64,000 bases of DNA from assembly GCA_902479135.1 (NCBI GenBank), contig CABSNU010000004.1:54069-118068 (forward strand), read 5' to 3'. A program made the translations under genes and the position numbers. Within the stretch, counting starts at the first letter, position 1. The number at the start of each line of letters is the position of its first letter. Below are positions 47,151 to 56,438 of the stretch, piece after piece. Under the pieces are notes generated by a model, which worked only from the letters and a program-made list of their open reading frames with translations, searched no databases and was not told where the DNA came from. This DNA comes from an uncultured Collinsella sp. (GTDB lineage: Bacteria; Actinomycetota; Coriobacteriia; Coriobacteriales; Coriobacteriaceae).

Positions 47151-47185
47151 AACATAACTCCTTAATAATAAAGCAGCCAGACATT

Positions 47186-47235
47186 GCATACTTGCGGCAA
47201 CGTTAGCTTAAAGGTCTACGTTGCGGCAACTATGC
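47186..47235. promoter_or_regulatory. Paired TTGCGGCAA elements upstream of rfbA (possible operator)
   Basis: Two 18-base blocks (47186-47203 and 47218-47235) are inverted copies differing at two positions. Each contains the near-palindrome TTGCGGCAA (47192-47200 and 47221-47229), 29 bases apart, close to three helical turns. They lie between the tandem glycosyltransferase stop and the rfbA start, the place for a regulator binding site or an mRNA hairpin. Confidence 0.5.
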
Positions 47236-47259
47236 ATCCATCAAATTAAAACTATAGTA

Positions 47260-49536
47260 TCAGTCATATAAGCGAACGACTTTATCCGTCAGTTTTGACC
47301 AGTCCCTCTCCTCCGCAGTCTTCAATCCCCCGTCATACAGCGTCTCACGAAGACCGTGATCATTAACAATACGATTAATGCAGCTCACTGCAGCATCAAT
47401 ATCTCCACGGCCGTAAAGTAAGCAATTCGATCCATCGCGAAGGAACTCTGCATTACCTCCATTGGGAACAGCAACAACAAAGCCGCCGGTCGCCATCATC
47501 TCCAACGGGGGATATGAAAAACTTTCGAGAATGCTTGTCTTCAATAAAATATGACACTGGTTATAGATGCCAGATATTTGATCATGTGGCACTCTACCGA
47601 GGAAATTATCAATACGGTACCAAGGCTTCTTTTTTCCAGTGTAGTTCATGTACCAAATCTCATATCTTTCAGAGTCAAGCCTTTCCACTACCCTGAAAGC
47701 TTCATCAACATTTTTATAATCAGAACCGCAATCCCCCTCAATAAGTATCCGAATTTTGGGCATAGAGAAATCACGCTCAGAATGAGGGAACGAGGCAAGG
47801 TCGAGTCCATTCGGAACCGTCTTACAATTCTGACCAAACCTATCCTGAAGCCATTCCTCGCACCAAGGCGAGATCGTCAGGTAGTCAATATCATTATTTA
47901 AATAAGTAGAATTCGCCTGAAGACGCAGCCTATCTCCTGGAAGATAAAAATCAGTCTCCAGGTTCTGAACCAAGTACTTTTTCTTACCAATACGTGGATA
48001 GCGTTTAACAAAATCAAGAGTATCCCAAAGGGTCGCAACCGCAGTATCAATTGCACCCGACAAAGGGCATTTATCGAGCTTGCCGCTTGGAACGACACGA
48101 TTAAGAACAGGAATACGATGTCCGAAAACTTCAAGCCACTTTGTTGAATCGTCTGTATTAAGTATTAATACATCAACACCAGCGTCCTGAAGAATGCACA
48201 GGTGCCTAAGGGCGACTAAGACACCACCGCTAGTATTCACGCTCGGCATGACCATTGCGAGATTGGGAGATTGTTCTTTTACAATAATATCTCGGATTGC
48301 TTTAGCAGCCGAAACAGTAGTGCAGTGCTCATGGCAGTATAAATATGCAGATTCGCCGACGCTCTTCCTAAGATCAGAATCTAATATCAGACGATTGAGG
48401 ACAGCACACCAGTCCTCAACACCATCGCAGAGAAATCCAGTAACGCCATCCTGAATCATCTTCTTAAAGGCGCCAACATTGCTAGCAACCGTAGGAACCT
48501 TAACAAGCGATGATTCAATCCATTTATTCTCGGATTTAGCTCGATTGAATAGAGTATTCTCCAAAGGAGCGATATTGATATCACAGGAAGCAATATAATT
48601 TGGAAGCCGACGCCAATCGCAAAATGGGAATGTGACAATGCGTTCGGAAAATGGCATCAAGTCATCAGGAACATCGAGTTCCCCGCCCACCATCAAGGTG
48701 ACGTTGTGATGAGTCTCCATTACCTTAGATAATGCTGGGAGCACTAAATTGAAATCTGCATTATGGGTAATGCTTCCGCTAAAATAGCCGATTCTGATTT
48801 CCTGAGTTTTCTGTTTTTCATCCCTTCGCTCAACCGCTCGCTTATAGGGAACCCTATCCTCGGGCAAGACGCTTGAGCTTTGCAAGCTGGGGAGTACATC
48901 TCGACGATAGATAGCAATATTCGAATAATCAATCATCGATTCAGATGCTACATTTCTATTTATATAGACCCTGGGAACATATTTTTTTAGTTCTTCCGCC
49001 ATACCCTCAGTAGTAGTGATAGCGCAATCGCAAAGCTTCAGTGTTTCACCCATTCGCCTGACTCCATCGTCATAGCAAGACTTATCATGAGCAGTCATTG
49101 CATTAACGAACGGAATAGAATCGGTATAAGCAGTGTCGATAACCAAATCATCAATGTCATAAATAACACGCTTATTGAGTTTTTTTGCCTGCCTAATTAA
49201 AGATTCAACTTCATCACTTAGGGGACAACGGAAAATAATAAAAGTACGCGCATGCCTAAGAATATCCTTTTCCATCTCCCAGGCATTAACCTTTTGGACC
49301 GTTAAGCCGGCAGCCTCAAGTTCCTCAATCTGATGATCGACACGGTACCTAATAGGATGCGGAACGGAATAATCACATCCATTAATAAAAATAACATCAA
49401 AAAAAGAATTGTCTTGGCGAGAGCCAAAATCAAATCGAGGCCTATGCATTGAGAGTACATGGGAGACCTTCTTGGGGACGTTATAAAAGCCCTCTTCTTT
49501 AACGGTGTAACCAATGCCCTCAAGAAGGTTCAACAT
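47260..49536 (-). CDS. Tandem two-module GT-B glycosyltransferase
   Basis: A 758-residue soluble protein containing what look like two GT4-type modules in one chain. The first (about residues 45-400) has IRIGYFSGSITHNADFNLVLPAL, INIAPLENTLFNRAKSENKWIESSLVKVPTVAS and GVTGFLCDGVEDW. The second (about 405-758) has LAMVMPSVNTSGGVLVALRHL, KTVPNGLDLASFP and the acceptor/donor block LLKTSILESFSYPPLEMMATGGFVVAVPNGG with E-x7-E spacing. The AT-rich composition matches the genes that follow upstream. Probable role: adding two sugars of the surface polysaccharide, possibly rhamnoses given adjacent rfb genes (inference). Confidence 0.82.
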   Translation of the reverse strand: MLNLLEGIGYTVKEEGFYNVPKKVSHVLSMHRPRFDFGSRQDNSFFDVIFINGCDYSVPHPIRYRVDHQIEELEAAGLTVQKVNAWEMEKDILRHARTFIIFRCPLSDEVESLIRQAKKLNKRVIYDIDDLVIDTAYTDSIPFVNAMTAHDKSCYDDGVRRMGETLKLCDCAITTTEGMAEELKKYVPRVYINRNVASESMIDYSNIAIYRRDVLPSLQSSSVLPEDRVPYKRAVERRDEKQKTQEIRIGYFSGSITHNADFNLVLPALSKVMETHHNVTLMVGGELDVPDDLMPFSERIVTFPFCDWRRLPNYIASCDINIAPLENTLFNRAKSENKWIESSLVKVPTVASNVGAFKKMIQDGVTGFLCDGVEDWCAVLNRLILDSDLRKSVGESAYLYCHEHCTTVSAAKAIRDIIVKEQSPNLAMVMPSVNTSGGVLVALRHLCILQDAGVDVLILNTDDSTKWLEVFGHRIPVLNRVVPSGKLDKCPLSGAIDTAVATLWDTLDFVKRYPRIGKKKYLVQNLETDFYLPGDRLRLQANSTYLNNDIDYLTISPWCEEWLQDRFGQNCKTVPNGLDLASFPHSERDFSMPKIRILIEGDCGSDYKNVDEAFRVVERLDSERYEIWYMNYTGKKKPWYRIDNFLGRVPHDQISGIYNQCHILLKTSILESFSYPPLEMMATGGFVVAVPNGGNAEFLRDGSNCLLYGRGDIDAAVSCINRIVNDHGLRETLYDGGLKTAEERDWSKLTDKVVRLYD

Positions 49537-49549
49537 GAAACACTAACTC

Positions 49550-51028
49550 CTAAAACGCAGAAAGAATTGAAATAAAGTCAACAAATAGAATAGTACTCAT
49601 TATCAATGAAGAACCAAGCAAGACATGTCCTTCAGAACTTGATTTTATCGGTCGCAAGATATTCAACAGAACCGGAAGGACCAGTGGGAATAAATATCGT
49701 CCTTGGACCCCCATGATAATATCTTCACGCTTATCAACAGTAAGAGTCCAGTTCCTCATCGTCATAACAATCAGGAAGAAATTGACGAATACAACAGCAA
49801 TCATTACAAAGCGATCCGTACTGCAGAATAATTTTTTATTATTCTCATCGTTATAAAACAGAACAACGGACTGAAGAATGATGTAAAGCCAAAAACAAAA
49901 TGGCCAAACATTAATCGAAAGAGCGCCAAGATTGTAACCTGCATAGGATTGAAACCAGAATGGCCCCATCTCCCAAATAGACTTAATAAAGACCTTTGCG
50001 CAATGCAGCGGCGCTCGCATCAAATCAAAAGAATCTGGCATGAAACTACCATGATAAAGAGACACGAACGCACAGCTCGCAACAAAAGCTATCGCAAAGA
50101 AGGAAAAGATGAACTTTATATAGCTGTCTGTTCCTTTAAGTTTTTTCCAGTGAATAAGATTCAAGAGTACCAACGGGAAAAACATTATCTTTGAAAGAAG
50201 CAGTAAAACGGATAGCAGTATTAACGCCAGCAGAGATCGATATGAGTACAACGAGTCCGCATAAATCTTAACAACTACAGCAACGTACAAAATGGCAACA
50301 ATGTTTGCGACAGAATCAGCCGAAACAGACGCTTCCTGCTGCAATAAAATGGGATTTAGTAAAAAAATCAAAACAGCATTTTTACCAACTGGCATCAGTT
50401 TGATTATCCAATAAGCCGCGAAGCAATATATTAATCCAGCGCACACGCGCGAAACTGAAAGGGCCACAAAGGCATTGAAACCCGTTTGCTGCGCAAATCC
50501 TAGAATTACTCCCGGAATTAAATAAAGATGAGGGTAATAGCTCCCCAAATACGTATGGCACACAAAGACGCTAGACCAATCGGTAGGCTGAGTCATTGCA
50601 TTAAAATAATCTGCGTACGATGAAGGAAACTGACCCAATTGGAAGCAAGAGACAACATCAAAGCCATTGCCGTTACGAGACAATAAGGCGGCCGCCTGCC
50701 AAATATGAGAAGCCTCGTCTGGAACATTAGCGGGCAGCATGAAAAGGCCAAAAGCAGTTACAGCGGGCACACCAATCACCACAAAGCAAATTGCGGGATT
50801 GTGCTGCTCTTTAATTAATAATAGGACACCAACGAACAAGCAGGCGATTAAGGGCAGAGCCGAGAGCCATAGCCCAGGCAATCCGATAGCGCTGGCTTTA
50901 AAGGCGCAATAGTAGAAAAATCCCAAGCAAAGAGAGAGTGCAGCTATAAGTGGATAAACGATAAACGCCAGAGCTTTTCGATAACTATCAGATAGTTTCA
51001 GATGACCAGTAAAGGTATCTAGATTCAT
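49550..51028 (-). CDS. DUF2142 polytopic membrane protein
   Basis: A 492-residue protein with about 12 hydrophobic helices. The first outer loop has FMLPANVPDEASHIWQA, the P-x-DE-x-xH signature of DUF2142, a GT-C-like family found in polysaccharide loci. Further blocks are SVSADSVANIVAIL and VQGRYLFPLVLPVLL (the G-R-Y-x-P motif near the C terminus). It may transfer a sugar from a lipid carrier or act as the missing polymerase; neither can be decided from sequence. It lies 13 bases before the tandem glycosyltransferase start. Confidence 0.82.
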   Translation of the reverse strand: MNLDTFTGHLKLSDSYRKALAFIVYPLIAALSLCLGFFYYCAFKASAIGLPGLWLSALPLIACLFVGVLLLIKEQHNPAICFVVIGVPAVTAFGLFMLPANVPDEASHIWQAAALLSRNGNGFDVVSCFQLGQFPSSYADYFNAMTQPTDWSSVFVCHTYLGSYYPHLYLIPGVILGFAQQTGFNAFVALSVSRVCAGLIYCFAAYWIIKLMPVGKNAVLIFLLNPILLQQEASVSADSVANIVAILYVAVVVKIYADSLYSYRSLLALILLSVLLLLSKIMFFPLVLLNLIHWKKLKGTDSYIKFIFSFFAIAFVASCAFVSLYHGSFMPDSFDLMRAPLHCAKVFIKSIWEMGPFWFQSYAGYNLGALSINVWPFCFWLYIILQSVVLFYNDENNKKLFCSTDRFVMIAVVFVNFFLIVMTMRNWTLTVDKREDIIMGVQGRYLFPLVLPVLLNILRPIKSSSEGHVLLGSSLIMSTILFVDFISILSAF

Positions 51029-51083
51029 AACTCTACAACTCCGTCTCGATAAATGTTCAACTTACGCCGGCATTGTTGCAGCG

Positions 51084-51878
51084 TCATAAAGAATTGCTTC
51101 TCATGCTAAGCGAATACAGGCTACAGACTATTGGAGCAAACCACTTGGGCCAGAATTTTTGAAGCATAGTTTCATCCTCCGACCTCCTTGTATCATCTTT
51201 AATCAACGCCGTGGTCTCAGAGCCTTCATGAATTCGATGAAACATTAAAACCTCGGGAGAATAAACGAAAGATCCGTCGATTTTCGAGAATCTTTCCCAT
51301 GCCTCCCAGTCCAAGTCACATTTCATGTCTGTCATAAATAACGGTGTCTGTAAGATGCTTAGATTAAATGTCACAGAAGGACAGCAGATGGCGGAACCGA
51401 ACCTCAGGATATCCCTTTTATCCTTAACCGATGAAAGAGCGCCGTGGCGAGCAAACTTACGAAGTAAAATTCTCTTAATTTTCAGAATAAGGAGGTTTTC
51501 TTCATATACGCCATTTCTTATCTCACCATAATTAGAAAAGAAGATTAAAGGTCGATCCGCTTCTTTCATAGCCCGCAGCATAGTTTCCGTATAACTAGAG
51601 CTATAGATATCATCCTGATGAGCTATAGTCACAAGCTTTGTATTTGAATTCGCAATAGCACAATTCCAGTCATGAGATATGCTAGGCGACCCCTCGTTAA
51701 CAATTACCGGAATCGAATAATTAGACGCTATACGATCAATATAGGAATTAGGAGTTGACGTCGATATAAGGATATTACTTCGGGTGCTTTGGTTCACTAA
51801 AGAATCTAAACAGTCAGACAAGTACGGAGACTCGCCGTATGCGCACAATACAAATGTATGATCTTTTGCCAAGCACAT
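51084..51878 (-). CDS. GT2 glycosyltransferase
   Basis: A 264-residue soluble GT-A enzyme from ATG 51878, seven bases after GGGAG and four bases beyond the DUF2304 stop. It has the N-terminal strand HTFVLCAYGESPYLSDCLDSLVNQS, the nucleotide-binding Asp region IAHQDDIYSSSYTETML (DD pair in place of DxD) and the acceptor-region MKCDLDWEAWERF. Family 2 is clear, the sugar is not. It is part of the AT-rich minus-strand operon. Confidence 0.85.
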   Translation of the reverse strand: MCLAKDHTFVLCAYGESPYLSDCLDSLVNQSTRSNILISTSTPNSYIDRIASNYSIPVIVNEGSPSISHDWNCAIANSNTKLVTIAHQDDIYSSSYTETMLRAMKEADRPLIFFSNYGEIRNGVYEENLLILKIKRILLRKFARHGALSSVKDKRDILRFGSAICCPSVTFNLSILQTPLFMTDMKCDLDWEAWERFSKIDGSFVYSPEVLMFHRIHEGSETTALIKDDTRRSEDETMLQKFWPKWFAPIVCSLYSLSMRSNSL

Positions 51879-51882
51879 GGCA

Positions 51883-52233
51883 TTACTCCCTATTTTTTGA
51901 TTCAAGCTCTTTTTCAAGCAATGCAATTCGTTGAGTTAAGTTAGCAATTGCAGAAGATTGTTTACTTGACAGACATGCCATAGAAAGAACAATGCATATC
52001 AAAAATAAAAACCCTAAGACAAAAACAAAATTGGCTGGAGTCTGAAAACCAAATAAACTTGAAATGAAGTAAAGAGGTTGCGGAAAGAGGCCGCATACCA
52101 ACAAAACCAATGCAAGAACAATCCAAAGAAGTGAATACTTGAGCTGAAGGCTATCCTTTAATACAAGACGCAGCACAAAACAAAGCAAAACTAAACAAGC
52201 AGTAATGACACCAAACTGTAAGGAAATATGCAT
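51883..52233 (-). CDS. DUF2304 membrane protein
   Basis: A 116-residue protein with three hydrophobic helices and a C-terminal coiled-coil-like stretch (IANLTQRIALLEKELESKN). It shows the DUF2304 pattern FVLRLVLKDSLQLKYSLLWIVLAL near residues 20-45. DUF2304 proteins usually sit beside a dolichyl-phosphate-mannose-synthase-like GT2, as here (11 bases downstream of that gene), and probably anchor or assist it. Confidence 0.85.
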   Translation of the reverse strand: MHISLQFGVITACLVLLCFVLRLVLKDSLQLKYSLLWIVLALVLLVCGLFPQPLYFISSLFGFQTPANFVFVLGFLFLICIVLSMACLSSKQSSAIANLTQRIALLEKELESKNRE

Positions 52234-52244
52234 AACAACCCGTC

Positions 52245-52940
52245 CTAATTCGAGAATGAAGAGATGATAATCGCCAAAGTAACCTTTATCATGTAATAAA
52301 TGCTACTAAAACCAGAAATTGACGACTTTCCCCCCTGTCGTTCTTTCATTACGACAGGCACTTCTGTAACGCGAAGGCCCTTAACCATAGCCGCAACAGC
52401 AGAATCCGGCTCCGGATAGTCTACGGGATATTTTTTACAGAACAGATCTATGGCCTTAGATCCACATGCGCGAAAACCAGAAGTGGGGTCGCTAACACGA
52501 ACGTGAGTTGTAAGATGAATTACCGCAGAGAGCCATCTAATTCCAAGACGCCTCAAGAAGGTTGACTTGAAGCCTTCAGATTCCTCAAGAAATCGCGATC
52601 CGATAACTAAATCAGACCCATTATTTATTTCATCAAGCAAGCGCGATATGTAATGGGCGTCATGCTGCCCATCACCATCAACTTGGATGTCTACATCATA
52701 TCCAAAGCGTTTGGCATATTTGTGTCCGGCTTGAACCGCGCCTCCAATGCCAAGATTCTGCGGTAAATCCAGGACATTAACCCCCGCATCGCGACAAACA
52801 CGCAAAGTGTCATCAGTGGAGCCATCGTTAATAACTACATAATCGTATCCAGCTTCCTCCACAGAAGAAACCGTATCTAAAATGTTCGCCTCTTCATTAA
52901 AAGCTGGGATGATAACCAGCGCTCTTAATTCATGCATCAT
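52245..52940 (-). CDS. GT2 enzyme of the polyprenyl-phosphate sugar synthase type
   Basis: A 231-residue GT-A enzyme resembling dolichyl-phosphate mannose synthase. Motifs: LVIIPAFNEEANILDTV, VVINDGSTDDTL, the DVDIQVDGDGQHDAHYI Asp cluster, LVIGSRFLEES and VSDPTSGFRACGSKAID. There is no membrane anchor of its own; the adjacent DUF2304 protein likely supplies one. The ATG follows GAGGA by five bases. Probable product is a polyprenyl-phosphate sugar for outer-face transfer. Confidence 0.9.
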   Translation of the reverse strand: MMHELRALVIIPAFNEEANILDTVSSVEEAGYDYVVINDGSTDDTLRVCRDAGVNVLDLPQNLGIGGAVQAGHKYAKRFGYDVDIQVDGDGQHDAHYISRLLDEINNGSDLVIGSRFLEESEGFKSTFLRRLGIRWLSAVIHLTTHVRVSDPTSGFRACGSKAIDLFCKKYPVDYPEPDSAVAAMVKGLRVTEVPVVMKERQGGKSSISGFSSIYYMIKVTLAIIISSFSN

Positions 52941-53017
52941 CTGAATCCTCAGTACAAAATATCAATCAAACAGCCCAAGTCGAACTGAAAAACCCTATCG
53001 AAACAAGGAGAGCGAAT

Positions 53018-54298
53018 TTACAGTTCGGATGTGACAGATTGCTTCGCCTTCCGATTTAATAGGTTAATTATACAAAGGAAGGAAAATAATAATCCAAAAC
53101 CGTATGCCACCAAGATAATGATATTGATGACATTTGCATCAGAAGCAAATACCGGATTCACAAAACAATAACGAGAAAGAAACACGGCCAACGCTAACGA
53201 AGCGGCACCAGAAATCGTGCCAATAATCGGTTTCCCAAATGCAATAAAGACATCAATAGTGAAAAAGTTCAAACCAGTGAATGCGGTAGCAACGAGTGCC
53301 AACGGAAGATAATCTGAGTGAAGGCCAACTTCTTTGCCATAAATAGCAGTAAGCACAGGTTCGCCCATGAAAGCACTAGCCATGGCACACATCGCCGTCA
53401 AAACGAATACGGAAACGAGCATCTTAATAAATACTAAGCGTAATCGGTGAGTTTCGTTTTCTCGCCACATTGCCGAAATAGGTCCAAGCAGGGGGGCATA
53501 TAGATAAGATACGAGAGCCTGAATTACGGCAGTCGGAGTGGCAACGGCGGCATAAAAACCCAACGCCTCATTTCCATAGGAAAGGCCATAGAACTGTCTT
53601 GTTACGCTAACAACAGCCGTGCACGCAAGAGATGCAACAAAACCGGGAAAGCAGATACGCGACAATTTGATAAGGGAAGTAAAATCAAAATCAGGTATAA
53701 CGGCACAAAACCGTTTTGTCATTCTAAAATCATATGTAAGCACAACAGCTATGGTAACAAAAGCCATTGAAGCAACGGCTATTACCAAGTTATCAAATAG
53801 CAACAAGCACAACGAAAAGGAGACTAGAACTCCTACGCCACGAACTATTTGAGAGATAGCCGCAATGTCCAATCTGTTGTTTACCTGATCCACACCGTGA
53901 AGAACATCGACAAATGAATCACCAGCTTTAAATAGGCAATAAACAGCAACAACTGCCCAATCGTTGAATGCAACAGAGACTAAACAATAGAAGAAGCAAA
54001 TTACACAGGCAAGTATTGTTGCAACGATTCTATGAGCGATAAAATTCCCAGTCGTAAAATCAGAATAGCTCTCAGAAACCTGAACGGGGCGCGCTCTAAG
54101 CAAAACAATGGTCGCAAAAATATTACCAACAGACATAGCCACAGCAAGGCTACCAGACATGCTAATGTCGGAACCAAGTGTCACCACAAGAACAGTAATC
54201 AGCCAGTTGCAAATCAAATACACCATCGAGCCGACGCTGTTCCAAACAAGACTCTGCTCAACAGAGAGTTCTTTCGTTTTTCTATTAGACACAATCAC
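53018..54298 (-). CDS. Wzx-like polysaccharide flippase
   Basis: A 426-residue membrane protein with about 12 hydrophobic helices, no signal peptide and MATE/Wzx-like features: an N-terminal SLVWNSVGSMVYLICNWLITVLV, ICFPGFVASLACTAVVSVTRQFYGLSYGNEALGFYAAVATP and ISAMWRENETHRLRLVF. It would move lipid-linked oligosaccharide across the membrane. The second GTG (54292) has GGAG five bases upstream and is an alternative start. No clear Wzy polymerase accompanies it. Confidence 0.85.
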   Translation of the reverse strand: MIVSNRKTKELSVEQSLVWNSVGSMVYLICNWLITVLVVTLGSDISMSGSLAVAMSVGNIFATIVLLRARPVQVSESYSDFTTGNFIAHRIVATILACVICFFYCLVSVAFNDWAVVAVYCLFKAGDSFVDVLHGVDQVNNRLDIAAISQIVRGVGVLVSFSLCLLLFDNLVIAVASMAFVTIAVVLTYDFRMTKRFCAVIPDFDFTSLIKLSRICFPGFVASLACTAVVSVTRQFYGLSYGNEALGFYAAVATPTAVIQALVSYLYAPLLGPISAMWRENETHRLRLVFIKMLVSVFVLTAMCAMASAFMGEPVLTAIYGKEVGLHSDYLPLALVATAFTGLNFFTIDVFIAFGKPIIGTISGAASLALAVFLSRYCFVNPVFASDANVINIIILVAYGFGLLFSFLCIINLLNRKAKQSVTSEL

Positions 54299-54313
54299 TC
54301 CAGCAGTGGATCA

Positions 54314-55240
54314 TCAGGCCTTGTTGAATAAAAACAAAACGCGAAGAAGTAAATCAGAAATCAAAGTAGGTCGCAGACGCTTTGGGAAAAATGCTTTCCT
54401 AAGTCTTGAAATAATCCCATCATCATTGGTGAAAATATCAAGCTCATGTTTCTGCTCAAAACTAAGCTCATCATAAAACACCGCAGAAAAATGGCTTAAC
54501 TTTTTACTCTCATCTTTCGATCTATCACCAAATAGCTCGTCCTTAAAATAGGTCTTTAAAAGATCAAAATAACGATTATCTCCAGACGTGACCGCAGAGG
54601 AATGACGAACATGTGAAGCCGTACAGACGGAATCAAACAATACCTTTCCAAATGCCGAAGCACACCGAATCAGCCAGCGATCATGCATTTCATTCCCTGG
54701 ATCTACCTCAAGAATAAAGGCCCTGCAGGCAAGGCGATTAAATACTATCGTGAAGCCTAGTCCGGGAGTATAAAACAAGGTGTTATGAAAAGAGAGGTAC
54801 TTGTCCTGCGGAGCCGACTCGCGTATCGTCTCGCCATCTTCGTTTACATATGAAAAGGAAGAAAAGTAGACAGTCGGCACCTTGTCTCCACTATTTTCAA
54901 TTGCCCTGACTGCCCGTTCAATTTTATCGGTCTTCCAAATATCATCCTGATCGGCAAATGCATAGTAGTCATATTCGGGAACCCGTTTGATAATTTCATA
55001 AAAACTATTTGGGCACCCAAGATTACCGATTGAATCTTGAATTAAATGAATGCTGGAGTTTGACCGACAGTACCATTGTGCAATTTCAACAGTTTCATCC
55101 GTTGAACCATCATCACGAATATAGACGGAGCAATTAGGCCAAGTTTGCTCCAAGATACTATCAAGCTGTTTGGCCAAATACTTTCCGCCGTTATATGTGG
55201 GTAAAACAATGCAAACAGACTTGTCTTTGATTTTATCCAT
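54314..55240 (-). CDS. GT2 rhamnosyltransferase-like glycosyltransferase
   Basis: About 308 residues from ATG 55240; a GTG nine codons upstream is open but lacks a ribosome site. The N-terminal domain has SVCIVLPTYNGGKYLAKQLDSILEQTW, VYIRDDGSTDETVEIA and YYAFADQDDIWKTDKIERA, the RfbN/WbbL-like set in which F-x-D-Q-D-D-x-W is diagnostic. The start overlaps the end of the upstream GT8 gene, so translation is probably coupled. With rfb genes nearby, transfer of rhamnose is plausible but not shown. Confidence 0.87.
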   Translation of the reverse strand: MDKIKDKSVCIVLPTYNGGKYLAKQLDSILEQTWPNCSVYIRDDGSTDETVEIAQWYCRSNSSIHLIQDSIGNLGCPNSFYEIIKRVPEYDYYAFADQDDIWKTDKIERAVRAIENSGDKVPTVYFSSFSYVNEDGETIRESAPQDKYLSFHNTLFYTPGLGFTIVFNRLACRAFILEVDPGNEMHDRWLIRCASAFGKVLFDSVCTASHVRHSSAVTSGDNRYFDLLKTYFKDELFGDRSKDESKKLSHFSAVFYDELSFEQKHELDIFTNDDGIISRLRKAFFPKRLRPTLISDLLLRVLFLFNKA

Positions 55241-55244
55241 AATC

Positions 55245-56222
55245 CTATTTATTTCTTTGCGAGGCACGATATTTAAGAAATGCGGGAATCAACCCGCTGA
55301 TCACTTTATAACGAAGCTGAGGAAAAGGCCTGGTTAGGAAATTAAAAGTCCGCCAAGCAAGAAAATAAGCGCCCCAACCATCTTCATCTTTCGCGTCCTT
55401 CCAGAACGTTTCTGATAAATAAAAGTGATACTCATTATTGAAGCGATGAGTATTCCCCCGCCGCCATGGCCTCTCTTCGCCGAGATAATGGACAACGATG
55501 GGCTTCGATCTTGCGGTATTAAAACTGTTTTCATCCGAAAAGCCCGGCATTAACGAGTTTAAGAATATAAACGGATAGTAGTCAAAGATATTGGAATAAT
55601 TGAACGCAGGGGATAAACTGCAAATCTTATCTTTAAGTACTGCATTTAGAGCATCTTGATCATTCGCAAACAAGCGTCCTGAGCGGCGCTCGCAATAATC
55701 CAATAATTGATCTTCGCAACAAGTTGATCTCCATTGCTTTAAATCAACGAGCAACACGCCAGCATTGTGGTACAGACAGCCATTTAAGTCTAAATCATTA
55801 AGTCGAGATGGGCCGACCGTTGGCTCGGGAACCATTCCAACCACGCAACCCTTAAGATCTTGATTCCAAAGAAGAGCAATATCCCCAAGAACAATCGTAT
55901 CGCCATCGAGGTAAATAACTCTTTCGATCTCATTAGGTAGAAAATGTGCCATCAAAAGCCTAGCAAGAACTATTTCATTCCATCCCGATGTATCAAAATC
56001 AAACCCGAGAGCATCTTTGAAGTTCGAAATATCATAAAATACAACGTTTTGGTTGTATTCGGTCACCATCTCCTGGAGCAAACGCTGGTTATCCTCTGTA
56101 ATGCCATTAGAGAAGACATGAAAAGTAATGTCTTGAATACCGGAATGATTTGAAACAACCGAGCAAATATTGGCGGCCAACTGTGGGACAAAATTGTTAT
56201 CAACCGTATAAAGCAAATTCAT
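55245..56222 (-). CDS. GT8 glycosyltransferase
   Basis: About 325 residues from ATG 56222; three codons further upstream are also open. Family 8 features: MNLLYTVDNNFVPQLAANICSV, VIYLDGDTIVLGDIALLWNQDL (D-x-D), YHNAGVLLVDLKQWR, NDQDALNAVL and IVVHYLGEERPWR (the HYxGxxKPW-like motif with E-R for K). These retaining enzymes transfer galactose or glucose. It is the first gene of the AT-rich polysaccharide operon read toward rfbA. Confidence 0.92.
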   Translation of the reverse strand: MNLLYTVDNNFVPQLAANICSVVSNHSGIQDITFHVFSNGITEDNQRLLQEMVTEYNQNVVFYDISNFKDALGFDFDTSGWNEIVLARLLMAHFLPNEIERVIYLDGDTIVLGDIALLWNQDLKGCVVGMVPEPTVGPSRLNDLDLNGCLYHNAGVLLVDLKQWRSTCCEDQLLDYCERRSGRLFANDQDALNAVLKDKICSLSPAFNYSNIFDYYPFIFLNSLMPGFSDENSFNTARSKPIVVHYLGEERPWRRGNTHRFNNEYHFYLSETFWKDAKDEDGWGAYFLAWRTFNFLTRPFPQLRYKVISGLIPAFLKYRASQRNK

Positions 56223-56355
56223 GATTACCAAACTTCACCTTAATTCACCCAATAGAAATTAATGATGACGACTTAATGAAAGAGGCCGAAACGAAATCCT
56301 TACACAAAGGATAAAGTCTAGCACGGTTTGTCTCTTTCAAATAACTTGCAACTAA

Positions 56356-56398
56356 GGGGGGTGAATTGAGGGGACTACAACCCCATCAATTCACCCCC
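56356..56398. terminator. Large hairpin between GT8 gene and ChW gene
   Basis: Arms 56357-56373 and 56381-56398 pair over 17 bases with one bulge. They lie 41 bases beyond the stop of the ChW/GT80-like gene and before the polysaccharide operon. No strong U-run follows on either strand. The rest of the 216-base gap (56223-56438) shows only weak promoter-like hexamers near 56290-56345. Confidence 0.6.
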
Positions 56399-56438
56399 AC
56401 TTCATTAGCGTTGGTATATAGGCAAATTGGATCTATAT

